A DNA stretch of 64,000 nucleotides from Streptococcus pneumoniae (GTDB taxonomy: Bacteria > Bacillota > Bacilli > Lactobacillales > Streptococcaceae): contig NZ_LN831051.1 of NCBI RefSeq assembly GCF_001457635.1, positions 1,798,001-1,862,000 on the forward strand. The letters are read 5' to 3'. A model generated the notes under the pieces. It ran no database searches. It had not been told where the DNA came from and saw only the letters and a list, made by a program, of their open reading frames with translations. The position numbers and the translations under genes were made by a program. Shown here in pieces: positions 38,308 through 49,786 of the stretch. Positions within the stretch are counted from its first letter, which is position 1. Every line of letters starts with the position of its first letter.

Positions 38308-38418
38308 GAAAATTGAGTAAAAACTCGATTTGAGAGAAAGTCCAATAAGTCTTTCCATAATAAAACGCATAGTAGCAGGTGCCGAAATGAACTGCACCCC
38401 AAAAGTTAGACAATTAAT

Positions 38419-39241
38419 TTATCCGAAGGATTTAGTTCTGTATTGCACAGGGCTAAGTCCTTTTAGTTTTACCTTAATTCTCTTGTTGTTGTAATAATCA
38501 ATATAGTCTATAATGGCTTGTTCCAATTGATTAAGTGATTTAAATGTTTTCTCATAGCCATAAAACATTTCGGATTTTAAAATGCCAAAGAAAGATTCCA
38601 TCATACCGTTGTCTTGGCTGTTTCCCTTGCGTGACATGGATGCTTGAATTCCCTTACTCTCTAGGAACCGATGATAAGAATCGTGTTGGTATTGACAGCC
38701 TTGGTCACTATGGAGAATCGTATTCTCATAGTGCTTCTCTTTGAATGCCTGTTCCAACATTGTTTGTACTTGTTCTAAATTAGGCGAACAAGAAAGATTA
38801 TAGGCGATAATTTCGCTGTTAAAGCCATCTAAAACTGGTGATAAGTAAAGCTTTTGAGTACTTGCTGGAATGGCAAATTCTGTCACATCTGTGTAGCACT
38901 TTTCCATTGTTTTAGAGCCTTCAAATTGGCCTTGAATGAGATTCTCTGCCTTCTTACCAACGTCTCCTTTATTTTCGTTTCTGTCGCATTTTAGCTTGTA
39001 AATTGAGTACTTTCATCAAGCCTTGAACTCTTTTATGATTTACCAGATAACCACGATTTCTTAGTTCTAAATAAATCCGACGATAACCATAATTTCCCTT
39101 GTGTTCGATAAAAATGGATTGAATTTCAGCTTTAAGCTCTTGGTCCTTATCTGTTTTGTCTAGCTGTTTCAAGTGATAGTAGTAGGTCGAACGAGCTAGT
39201 TTAATGGCTTTTAGAAGAAGATCTAACGAAAACTCAGTCAT
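38419..39241 (-). pseudogene. IS3-family transposase OrfB, frameshifted (copy 2)
   Basis: Two frames: 39241-38969 (MTEFSLDLLLKAIKLARSTY ... QAKMRQKRK) and 38907-38419 (MEKCYTDVTEFAIPASTQKL ... VQYRTKSFG) with the DDE residues. The junction has the same sequence as in copy 1. Point differences from copy 1 include LSCSPN for LSTSPN and QGCQYQ for QGWQYQ. Confidence 0.88.
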
Positions 39242-39466
39242 TAATTCTTGAACAATTTCTGTCTTTCTTCTTTCTCTTTTTCCTCCTTCAATCGGAGTTC
39301 TCTTAACTTTTTTAGGATGGCATTTTCCGCTCTCAGGTACTCTCCCTATTGTTTTCTCAACAATAGTATACCCGTTTTTCCTGTATTGTGCTAGCCAGTT
39401 AAGAAGTATCGTACGACTTGGGAGACCGTATTCAAGAGAAACTCTATCTTTAGTCCAGCCTTCATG

Positions 39467-39679
39467 TCAGACTTTATTAATCATTTCTTGTTTTAAATCA
39501 GGAGAATAGTAACGATTTTTTCCTTTTTTGACGAACTCTATTCCGTAACGATCAATCAATTTAATCATATACCTAAGATTAGAATTGTTTATCCCAAATT
39601 TATTTGAAAGCTTCTCTAAGCTATATCCTTGTTTTCTAAGTTCATAGATCTGAACTTTATCATCATAACTCAATTTCAT
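39467..39679 (-). pseudogene. IS3-family transposase OrfA fragment (copy 2)
   Basis: MKLSYDDKVQIYELRKQGYS to EMINKV, then TGA, the same stop as in copy 1. Unlike copy 1, the next Trp codon is intact, but the 77-bp deletion shifts the frame further down. Confidence 0.8.
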
Positions 39680-39920
39680 AATAAAAACACCCCAAAAGTT
39701 AGATTTTTTCTGTCTAACTTTTGGGGGGCAGTTCATTCTACACCCACTATTATGCGTTTTTATCATTTTGAAATCTACTGCTAATCAATGAAGAAGCAAA
39801 GATCAAACTAGGCAGCTAGTTACAAGTTACGTAAGCGCGTCATAACAAGGTATCTATCCTAATTCCCCAACTTCCAGTATACTAGATAAAAAATAATTAT
39901 CGGAGGAAAGGTATTGTACT

Positions 39921-40271
39921 ATGATAATTCAACTAAGTGATTTAGGTCAAGTTCACCTTGTTTGTAGCAAGATAGATATGAGGCAGGGAATAGACTCATT
40001 AGCCTATGTAGTTAAAACCCACTTTGAATTGGATCCTTTCTCCGGTCAAGTCTTTCTCTTTTGTGGTGGACGTAAAGACCGCTTTAAAGCCCTTTACTGG
40101 GATGGTCAAGGATTTTGGCTACTATATAAACGCTTTGAGAACGGCAGACTGACTTGGCCCAGTACAGAAAAGGATGTCAAAGCTCTCACACCTGAACAAG
40201 TAGACTGGCTTATGAAGGGCTTTTCTATCACTCCAAAAATAAATCCATCAGAAAGTCGTGATTTCTATTGA
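39921..40271 (+). CDS. IS66-family accessory protein TnpB
   Basis: A 116-residue protein of the IS66 Orf2 family: HLVCSKIDMRQGIDSLAYVV, VFLFCGGRKDRFKALYWDGQ, GFWLLYKRFENGRLTWP. The frame is complete, with a CGGAGGAAAGG ribosome binding site. TnpB alone does not transpose, and the partner tnpC is reduced to a tail, so the gene is probably non-functional. Confidence 0.88.
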   Translation: MIIQLSDLGQVHLVCSKIDMRQGIDSLAYVVKTHFELDPFSGQVFLFCGGRKDRFKALYWDGQGFWLLYKRFENGRLTWPSTEKDVKALTPEQVDWLMKGFSITPKINPSESRDFY

Positions 40272-41193
40272 AATGAGGACTTTCTTTTTATACTCATCTG
40301 CTTTCAAAAAGCATTCTAGTCCATCTCCGATTAACGATGGGCTTTATCACCTCCTTCTCCAGTCCTTGTATGATATCTTAAAGTTGATTCATGACATCTT
40401 CCAAAGTTTGAAAGGCTTTATTTTTAAATCCACGTTTACGAATCTCTTTCCACACTTGTTCAATGGGGTTCATCTCTGGTGTGTATGGAGGAATAAATGC
40501 AAAGCCAATATTAGTCGGAATCTTTAAGGTACTTGATTTATGCCATATAGCATTGTCCATAACGAATAAAAGATAATCATCTGGATAAGCTTGTGAAAGC
40601 TCTTCTAAAAAGACGTTCATCCACTCAGTATTACATCCACCAGCTATTAAGAAAAATGATTCGCCTGTATGGGTCCATAACAATAGCGAAATTCTCGTAT
40701 ATAGTGACTATGGACATGTGGACCTACTCCTATTGGAGACCAACAAGATCCCAGTTTACTGATTCTACCGAAGCCAGCCTCATCTTGGTACATCAAGCGA
40801 ACCTTATGAAAACGTCTACTGGTTTTAAAGCGCTTTCTTTTCTTCTTGAATTGAAATTTTATTTTTAGACGCGACAATGGTTTGAGCGTCTGCTTTCTTA
40901 GGATGTTCTGGACGTGGCATAATATTTCGCCAACCATGGCGCTTCAACAGTTGATAGAAGGCATCACGTGTGTAGGAACGACCTAACTCCTTTTTATAAG
41001 CCTGAAATAAGGCATCAATTGTAACAAATTCTCCTGCCTCTGCAGCCTTCAAATGACGGGCAAGAAAGGCTTTCTCTTCCTCAACCGTCATATATGCATG
41101 GTTACGACCACCACGTGTTTCTTGAAGGAGAGAGTCGAGTCCGAACTCCTCATATTTTTTTACATTTCGCCAAATCGTTGTTTGATTACAGTC

Positions 41194-41300
41194 TATAGTG
41201 TATTGAATCTATAACAGTACACCTTGGCTGCTAAAATATTTCTATAAATTAATTTGACTTTCCTGATAGAGTTGTTCACATCTTATTTCAAACTACTATA
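41194..41300 (-). repeat. RUP element (107 bp) inside the IS630-family transposase
   Basis: TATAGTGTATTGAATCTATA ... TTTCAAACTACTATA, exactly 107 bp, with TA duplicated at both ends. Confidence 0.9.
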
Positions 41301-41343
41301 AAAGTTCTATAATCTCTTTATAAGATTTGCCCATCAGACGAAA

Positions 41344-41450
41344 TATAATAGATTGAAACTAGAATAGTACACCTCTACTTCTAAAACATTGTTAGAAATC
41401 AATTTGACTGTCCTGATCGATTTGTACTGTTCTTATTTCATTTTACTATA
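41344..41450 (-). repeat. RUP element (107 bp) inside the IS630-family transposase
   Basis: TATAATAGATTGAAACTAGA ... TATTTCATTTTACTATA, exactly 107 bp, TA at both ends. It lies 43 bp from the other RUP. Confidence 0.92.
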
Positions 41451-41587
41451 GAACGATTTGAAGGCGTTTATGATATTTAGCTGTACGAGAGTCTTTTAAA
41501 AGTGTTTTGATGGTTTGGATTTCTTCTTTAGTTGATTTCATATCACTATTATATAATGCTTTTTGATTTTAGTCTAGTATAAATAGC

Positions 41588-41704
41588 GAGAAATATCTAT
41601 CCTATCTTCTAGAATGTCTTCCAAACGAGGAAACTCTCGTAAACAAAGAGGTTTTAGAGGCCTATTTACCGTGGACTAAAGTTGTACAAGAAAAGTGCAA
41701 ATAA
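41588..41704 (+). pseudogene. C-terminal tail of IS66 transposase TnpC
   Basis: A 39-codon fragment EKYLSYLLECLPNEETLVNK ... EAYLPWTKVVQEKCK with stop, matching the end of IS66 TnpC proteins. A hairpin (AAATCTCCAGA / TCTGGAGATTT) followed it, whose arms now lie at 41705-41718 and about 43213-43231, on either side of the IS1167-like element. Confidence 0.75.
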
Positions 41705-41720
41705 GAAATCTCCAGATTAG

Positions 41721-43184
41721 GGCTCTATAATATTTGTAGTGGGTAAATCCACTATAGATATTATGGAGCCTATTTTTGTGTAGAAAAAAAGTCCCATATG
41801 ACCTATAATGAAAAGCGACAAAACAACTCATTAGAAAGAATCATATGGAACAATTACATTTTATCACAAAATTACTAGACATTAAAGACCCTAATATCCA
41901 GATTTTAGACATCATCAATAAGGATACACACAAGGAAATCATCGCCAAACTGGACTACGACGCCCCATCTTGCCCTGAGTGCGGAAACCAATTGAAGAAA
42001 TATGACTTTCAAAAACCTTCTAAAATTCCTTATCTTGAAACGACTGGTATGCCTACTAGAATTCTCCTTAGAAAGCGTCGATTCAAGTGCTATCACTGTT
42101 CAAAAATGATGGTCGCTGAAACTTCTATCGTCAAGAAGAATCACCAAATCCCTCGTATCATCAACCAAAAAATTGCGCAAAAGTTAATTGAAAAGAATTC
42201 TATGACCGATATTGCCCATCAGCTGGCCATTTCAACTTCAACTGTCATTCGAAAGCTCAATGATTTTCACTTTAAACATGATTTTTCTTGTCTTCCTGAG
42301 ATTATGTCTTGGGATGAGTATGCTTTTACAAAGGGAAAGATGAGCTTCATTGCGCAAGATTTTGAAAAGCTCGATATCATCACTGTTCTTGAAGGTAGAA
42401 CACAAGCTGTCATCCGAGATCACTTTCTTAAATATGATAGAGCCGTCCGATGTCGCGTCAAAATCATTACTATGGATATGTTTAGCCCTTACTATGACTT
42501 GGCTAAACAGCTTCGCTTTCAAATTTCTAGGCTCAGGCTGAAACAGTCTCCCAGGCTGTTTCACTCCCGAATGCTAAAATCGTTCTTGATCGCTTTCATA
42601 TTGTACAACATCTTAGCCGTGCTATGAGTCGTGTGCATGTCCAAATCATGAATCAGTTTCATCGAAAATCCCATGAATACAAGGCTATCAAGCGCTACTG
42701 GAAACTCATTCAACAGGATAGCCGTAAACTGAGTGATAAGCGATTTTATCGTCCTACTTTTCGTATGCACTTAACCAATAAAGAGATTTTAAACAAGCTT
42801 TTGAGCTATTCGGAAGACTTGAAACACCACTATCAGCTCTATCAGCTCTTGCTGTTTCACTTCCAGAATAAGGAACCAGAGAAATTTTTCGGACTTATTG
42901 AGGACAATCTTAAGCAGGCTCATCCTATTTTTCAGACTGTCTTTAAAACCTTCCTCAAAGATAAAGAAAAGATTATCAACGCCCTTCAACTACACTATTC
43001 TAATGCCAAACTGGAAGCGACCAATAATCTCATCAAACTTATCAAGCGCAATGCCTTTGGTTTTCGAAACTTTGAAAACTTCAAAAAACGGATTTTTATC
43101 GCTTTGAACATCAAAAAAGAAAGGACGAAATTTGTCCTTTCTCAAGCTTAGCTGACTTCAACCCACTACAGTTGACAAAGAGCC
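41721..43184 (+). mobile_element. ISL3-family element (IS1167-like) with 8-bp target duplication
   Basis: 1464 bp bounded by GGCTCT...AGAGCC imperfect inverted repeats (GTAGTGGGT shared at both ends). The direct repeat CAGATTAG flanks it at 41713-41720 and 43185-43192, the 8-bp size typical of ISL3. The transposase on the plus strand is frameshifted. Confidence 0.92.
41845..43151 (+). pseudogene. ISL3-family transposase, one frameshift
   Basis: The N-terminal zinc-ribbon and HTH are intact: APSCPECGNQLKKYDFQ, RFKCYHCSKMMVAETSIV, AHQLAISTSTVIRKLNDFHF. The catalytic region starts with SWDEYAFTKGKMSFI and reaches TMDMFSPYYDLAKQ. There a frame change near 42510-42560 breaks the chain. The second frame contains FPNAKIVLDRFHIVQHLSRA before MSRVHVQIMNQFHRKSHEYK and ends with the Glu motif SNAKLEATNNLIKLIKR. 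One indel appears to be the only lesion. Confidence 0.88.
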
Positions 43185-43309
43185 CAGATTAGGAACTATC
43201 CGTGAGTTCTCTAGTCTGGAGATTTTTCAATAGACTTCGTTATTGAACGGTTACCAAGTTACTCAAAGTACAGATTTGAAGCTGCAGATAAGACTGACGA
43301 AATCACTTT
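43185..43309. other. gene-free stretch behind the IS1167-like element
   Basis: Holds the right target repeat, the displaced right arm of the IS66 hairpin (TCTGGAGATTTTTC) and about 80 bases with no coding frame or known repeat, up to the BOX. Confidence 0.5.
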
Positions 43310-43410
43310 AATACTAAATGAAAATCAAAAAGCAAACTAAGAGCCTCAGGCTGTACTTGAGTACGGTAAGGCGACGCTGACGTGATTTGAAGAGATTTTC
43401 GAAGAGTATA
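43310..43410 (-). repeat. BOX element (C-A, inverted)
   Basis: Minus-strand BOX: boxA TATACTCTTCGAAAATCTCT from 43410, and boxC (ATACTAAATGAAAATC on the plus strand) from 43310. A boxB-like scrap AAAACACTGTTTTGAGG lies outside it at 43411-43427. Confidence 0.9.
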
Positions 43411-43495
43411 AAACACTGTTTTGAGGTGGTGGATAAATCGGCTGGGCAAAAACTCAATCTCAGGAGAAAATGAAGTAAATCTCCCCACAACTATA

Positions 43496-43540
43496 GAAAA
43501 AGATTTGATTCTGCTCCTCACACAATAAAATCTTTTTCTT
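43496..43540 (-). terminator. ezrA terminator
   Basis: GAAAAAGATTT / AAATCTTTTTC hairpin, 11-bp stem, 4 nt behind the ezrA stop. Confidence 0.65.
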
Positions 43541-43543
43541 TTA

Positions 43544-45271
43544 TTAAAAACGAATCGTTTCACGTGTTTTCTCATATGAGGTAACAAAGCGATTGGTTAC
43601 ACCAGGCTCTGCCACTTCCAATGCTTGAGAAATCTTGTCAAATGAAGCGTGATAATCAAATTCTTTTTCAAAAATATCTAAAGCTTCGTTAAATGCTTCT
43701 TGAATGCGTTCATCAAATGAGCGATAGCGGTTAGAATATTGCAAGAGTTGCTCTGTCAAAGTTGCATATTGTACAATATTATAAGTTTCCGTTTCTAAAG
43801 CTTCCATATCATTCGTTGCAATTTCAAGAACTCGGGTAACAGATTCAATGTTAATCATTTTTTGTTCTAACTCAACCATTAAATCCTCGGTATTATTGCT
43901 TGCCGTAAAGAATAACTTCAAGAAAGTTTGTGGAATACCTGGCAGATTGCGTTTTTCCATGTATCGCTTGATAGTATGGAGACGATTGACATAAACATTG
44001 GCCTTTTGACGTGCATTAATATCATCTTTCTCAATTTGTGTCAGGCGCTCACTAACTGAAATTTGCTCATCTTCAATATCTTTTAGTTGAGTTTGTAAAT
44101 CCTCAAGATTTTCTTCAAGAACTGAATAAGCTTGGGTTGGTTCTTCTTGATTCGAAGTTACCTCAACAATAGCTGCCTCAAAACTCTCTAATTCTGTCTG
44201 AATACGACGAACATGGCTTGCAGCTGTCTCAGGAAGTAAATAGGTCTTGTTCAAACGTGCAATATCTTCTCCCAATAAAGTATTATTCTCTTTCATATGT
44301 TGAAGGTAAGTTGGAAGAGTTGCAAGTAGATTTTCCACTACTTTCTGAGCAGCAATTTCTCGAGTAAAAATATCATACAAGGCATTGATTTCCTCTTGTG
44401 CCTGTCCATTCTCATATTCGGCATTATCCAATTCCAACTGACGAATATTCTCTTGGTTTTTCTTGAATGCTTCATAAAGCAAGTGGAAACGCGCTTCAAT
44501 ATCCGTTTCAACAAAATGATACTTAGCATCAATTAGTTTACGATAACCGGCTTCCAAATCCTGTAATTGATTTGGCAATTCTGTAGAAAGCGTCGTAACC
44601 AAGGCTGGAACACGATCCACAATATGACTTAAGGCCAAAATGTGATTTTCTGTATTATCCAAAATCACTGCGGCTTCCACAGGGTCACCCGATGAATTCA
44701 AGGTTACAAATTGTGAAAATTCAGATTGGATATTTTCTAATTGTTTTTCAATTTCATCCAAGGCTTGACCATACTGTTCTGAATTTTCAGCAACTCTATG
44801 CTGAAGTTCCTCAAATAAATCCAAAGCATGAAGAACACGACCACTATTTTTAGATTCTTGCTTCTCTAAGTCTGCCAAAGCATTGCGAATTGCCGCAATA
44901 TCTTCTTCAATCAAAGTAATTTGACTCTCAATTTGGTCAATTTGATGACTGGCCTTGAGAAAACGAAATGAATGGTTATAGCCTTCTGCTTCAAAGAGAT
45001 TATTTTCAATATCGGCAAAAGAGTTGAGAGATAAATCGACCCATTTTTGATTCCATTCACGGAAAGCCACTTGACTTTGTCCAATCAAGTGCATATTTTT
45101 TACAGCTTCTACTTCATCATTTACTGGAAGATTGTATAGTTCTTCTTTTCTTTCTTCTAGCGCCTCTAATCTCCCCTCGTTTCGCTTACGTAGAAAGATT
45201 GCCACTACATAAGCCAGAACTAAAATGACTGCAATTGCAACCATTAAATAAATTAGTTGTCCATTAGACAT
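43544..45271 (-). CDS. ezrA: septation ring formation regulator EzrA
   Basis: Membrane-anchored spectrin-like protein that binds FtsZ and coordinates division and cell-wall synthesis in cocci. ATG 45271 (MSNGQLIYLMVAIAVILVLA) behind AAAGGAGTTTGAT gives 575 residues. One N-terminal membrane span (5-26) with the N-terminus outside, then long coiled coils across the rest. The conserved C-terminal patch near YSNRYRSFDERIQEAFNEAL is present. It lies 81 nt downstream of gyrB. Confidence 0.97.
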   Translation of the reverse strand: MSNGQLIYLMVAIAVILVLAYVVAIFLRKRNEGRLEALEERKEELYNLPVNDEVEAVKNMHLIGQSQVAFREWNQKWVDLSLNSFADIENNLFEAEGYNHSFRFLKASHQIDQIESQITLIEEDIAAIRNALADLEKQESKNSGRVLHALDLFEELQHRVAENSEQYGQALDEIEKQLENIQSEFSQFVTLNSSGDPVEAAVILDNTENHILALSHIVDRVPALVTTLSTELPNQLQDLEAGYRKLIDAKYHFVETDIEARFHLLYEAFKKNQENIRQLELDNAEYENGQAQEEINALYDIFTREIAAQKVVENLLATLPTYLQHMKENNTLLGEDIARLNKTYLLPETAASHVRRIQTELESFEAAIVEVTSNQEEPTQAYSVLEENLEDLQTQLKDIEDEQISVSERLTQIEKDDINARQKANVYVNRLHTIKRYMEKRNLPGIPQTFLKLFFTASNNTEDLMVELEQKMINIESVTRVLEIATNDMEALETETYNIVQYATLTEQLLQYSNRYRSFDERIQEAFNEALDIFEKEFDYHASFDKISQALEVAEPGVTNRFVTSYEKTRETIRF

Positions 45272-45352
45272 ATCAAACTCCTTTTTTACTTGAAACAATC
45301 GTAACGATTATATCATATTTTTTAGACCAAGGGAACTACTTCTCCCTATTTT

Positions 45353-47877
<2,525 letters not shown>

Positions 47878-47893
47878 ATCCTTCATTATAGCA
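47878..47893 (-). promoter_or_regulatory. extended -10 promoter of HAD-gyrB, predicted leaderless
   Basis: TGC + TATAAT followed by seven bases GAAGGAT and ATG 47877. Confidence 0.55.
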
Positions 47894-47936
47894 TTTTTTT
47901 ATGAAAAAAGCGATGATTTCCCTGAGTTTTCCACAT

Positions 47937-47963
47937 AAAAAACGAGAGAATAACTCCCGTTTT
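47937..47963. terminator. terminator after the DJ-1/PfpI gene
   Basis: AAAACGAGAG / CTCCCGTTTT hairpin with A and T tracts on its two sides, overlapping the stop of the DJ-1 gene. Confidence 0.75.
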
Positions 47964-48516
47964 ACTGATTTTTACCAAAGACATCTTGATAGAGCATTCC
48001 TGTTCGTAAACTCTCTGCGTCCCCTCCTAGTTGCTCCACCAACTCGTAGGCAAAGGCAAGGGCTGTTGAAGGACCCCGACTGGTTGTCAACTGACCATCT
48101 ACCACTACTGTTTCCTTGACGTAGTGACCATCAAGGATTTGCTCTTGAACGCCGTCATAACAAGTGTATCGCTTATTTTTCAATATCTCTGCTTGATTGA
48201 GGGCAATTGGTGCCGCACAAATGGCTGCTAGTTTCTTCCCTTCTTGCTCGAAGCTTTGCAATTCTTGAATCAAGGTCTGATTATCACGTAAATGTGCAGA
48301 ACCAGGCATACCTCCAGGAAGAACAATCATATCATAGTCTGATAAATCTCCATCAAAGACATGATCTGCTCTTACTTGGATTGCATGCGAACCCGTTACT
48401 TGCTCTTCAAAACCAACCATATCACATGTGATATTGGCTCGACGCAAGACATCTACAACTGTCAAGGCTTCAATTTCTTCAAAGCCCTGAGCTAACATAA
48501 CTGCTACTTTTACCAT
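47962..48516 (-). CDS. DJ-1/PfpI family protein
   Basis: A 184-residue protein of the DJ-1/ThiJ family (deglycase or chaperone-like). The nucleophile-elbow Cys is in KLAAICAAPIALN, and the conserved Glu is in MLAQGFEEIEALTVVDVLRR. IVLPGGMPGSAHL and TSRGPSTALAFAYELVE are typical. It lies 10 nt after rodA and ends at a terminator, so it is the last gene of the rodA transcript. The biochemical role in streptococci is unsettled. Confidence 0.9.
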   Translation of the reverse strand: MVKVAVMLAQGFEEIEALTVVDVLRRANITCDMVGFEEQVTGSHAIQVRADHVFDGDLSDYDMIVLPGGMPGSAHLRDNQTLIQELQSFEQEGKKLAAICAAPIALNQAEILKNKRYTCYDGVQEQILDGHYVKETVVVDGQLTTSRGPSTALAFAYELVEQLGGDAESLRTGMLYQDVFGKNQ

Positions 48517-48526
48517 GATTTTCTCC

Positions 48527-49750
48527 TTATTTAATTTGTTTTAATACAACCTTTTTCCGTTTGAATGGGACTTTTCCGCTCTTTTCTTCAGCTAGATTAG
48601 TCTGGTAACTCATCGATAAAAGCAAACCAACACCAATCAGATTACTGATAATAGCTGATCCCCCTTGCGAAATAAAAGGCAAGGGAATCCCCGTCAAAGG
48701 AAGTAGTCCAGTCACAGCACCGATATTCTCAAAGATGTGGAAGAGCAACATCATAATCAAACCTGTGGAAATATAAGTGTAGAACTGGTTATTTGATTTA
48801 AGAGTAATCTTCAACATACGGTAAATCAACATGAGATAGAGGGCAATAACCAGGACAGAGCCAATAAAGCCAAAATCTTCTGCAATAACCGTAAAAATCA
48901 TATCTGACTCTCGAACTGGGATAAGCAGATTCGAAGCATTAAATCCCTGACCAAATAAGCCACCACTCCCAATGGCAATCTGTCCTTGAGCCTGCTGGTA
49001 AGTCGTTGTTTGGGCAAACTCAAAGGGATTGAGCCAAGCCAAAATCCGATTAATTTGGTAGGTCGGCATTCCAATCTGGTGAAGAAAAGCTCGTCCGTCC
49101 TTGCTAATAAAGATAGCTAAGAAACCAGCAACTCCTGTTACAGCAGTCACAAATACTGGGATAATAATTTTCCAAGAAACCCCTGATAATAAAACGATTC
49201 CTGAGAAAATGGCTACAAAAACCAAAGCCGTCCCCAAGTCACTTTGAAGTGCTAAAAGAACTAGGACTGGAATGGTAAAGAGAATCATCCAGAAAATTAA
49301 CAAAAAGTCCAGCGGAACCGTGCGTCTCCATTCCTTATGTTTCTTTGTAAATTGGACAATGACACGAGCCAACATGAGGATATAGGATATCTTCATAAAT
49401 TCTGACGGTTGGAATAGGGTAATTCCATTTATTGATACCCAGTTTTTGGCACCCGTTGATGCAACTAAGCTTGGATTATAAAATACAATCGGCAAGATCA
49501 TAAGTCCCAAGCCTAAAATATATAGAAAGGGGGTCACCTTCCAAAGAAATTCTGTATTAAAGAGCATGACCACAAAACCAATCACAAGCCCCAAGGCAAT
49601 CCAGGCGACCTGCTGCCCTAAAATGGGCAGAATATTATTGGGATAATCATGACTAACGGCTATATAGATAGCCACCACACCGATGACCAGTAGAAAAAAT
49701 ACTGGCAAGAGCAAACTGTAATCGACTCTTGAGTCGAGAGAACGTTTCAT
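48527..49750 (-). CDS. rodA: peptidoglycan glycosyltransferase RodA
   Basis: SEDS-family glycosyltransferase polymerising lipid II for peripheral wall growth, working with a class B PBP. ATG 49750 (MKRSLDSRVDYSLLLPVFFL) gives 407 residues and about ten spans. The SEDS motif ALQSDLGTALVFVAIF contains the catalytic Asp, and GLLPLTGIPLPFISQGGSAI is the C-terminal signature. The N-terminal sequence favours RodA over FtsW. Confidence 0.94.
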   Translation of the reverse strand: MKRSLDSRVDYSLLLPVFFLLVIGVVAIYIAVSHDYPNNILPILGQQVAWIALGLVIGFVVMLFNTEFLWKVTPFLYILGLGLMILPIVFYNPSLVASTGAKNWVSINGITLFQPSEFMKISYILMLARVIVQFTKKHKEWRRTVPLDFLLIFWMILFTIPVLVLLALQSDLGTALVFVAIFSGIVLLSGVSWKIIIPVFVTAVTGVAGFLAIFISKDGRAFLHQIGMPTYQINRILAWLNPFEFAQTTTYQQAQGQIAIGSGGLFGQGFNASNLLIPVRESDMIFTVIAEDFGFIGSVLVIALYLMLIYRMLKITLKSNNQFYTYISTGLIMMLLFHIFENIGAVTGLLPLTGIPLPFISQGGSAIISNLIGVGLLLSMSYQTNLAEEKSGKVPFKRKKVVLKQIK

Positions 49751-49786
49751 ATATACTAACCTTATACTTTCATACAATACTATTTA

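Larger units (their letters stand above)
38388..39735 (-). mobile_element. IS3-family (IS150/IS861-like) element, copy 2, defective
   Basis: 1348 bp, same orientation and ends as copy 1 (TGAACTGCACCCCAAAAG ... CTTTTGGGGGGCAGTTCA). It is 77 bp shorter because one block between two AGGTACTC octamers, both present in copy 1 (12304 and 12381), is missing. OrfA (39679) carries the same TGA as copy 1, and OrfB (39241-38419) carries the same frame break. No target duplication is evident. Confidence 0.92.
40378..41541 (-). pseudogene. IS630-family transposase, split by RUPs and frameshifts
   Basis: Start MKSTKEEIQTIKTLLKDSRT at 41541; the frame is cut by a RUP after RLQIVL and again after KSYKEIIELL. 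Removing each RUP with one TA joins the frame exactly (…QIVLFRLMGK…, …IELLDCNQTTIWRNVKKYEE…). Later pieces are in different frames: MTVEEEKAFLARHLKAAEAG (41091-40825), VRLMYQDEAGFGRISKLGS (first catalytic Asp) and MDNAIWHKSSTLKI with PYTPEMNPIEQVWKEIRKRG. At least two further indels are present. Confidence 0.85.
40289..41581 (-). mobile_element. IS630-family element carrying two RUPs
   Basis: Ends TATACTCATCTGCTTTCAAA at 40289 and, inverted, TATACTAGACTAAAATCAAA at 41581, both leading into AAAAGCATT. The size is 1293 bp, about 1083 without the two RUPs. It lies between tnpB and the tnpC tail of the IS66 remnant. Differs from IS630-Spn1 in sequence. Confidence 0.8.
39831..41704 (+). mobile_element. 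IS66-family element remnant
   Basis: GTAAGCG at 39831 matches the usual IS66 end. Only tnpB (39921-40271) and the last 39 codons of tnpC (41588-41704) remain. An IS630-family element separates them. tnpA and most of tnpC are gone. The hairpin behind tnpC is split by an IS1167-like element. Confidence 0.7.

Noticed and set aside
43411..43427. AAAACACTGTTTTGAGG beside the BOX as a second BOX element
   Set aside because: Only a boxB-like scrap is present, with no boxA or boxC of its own.
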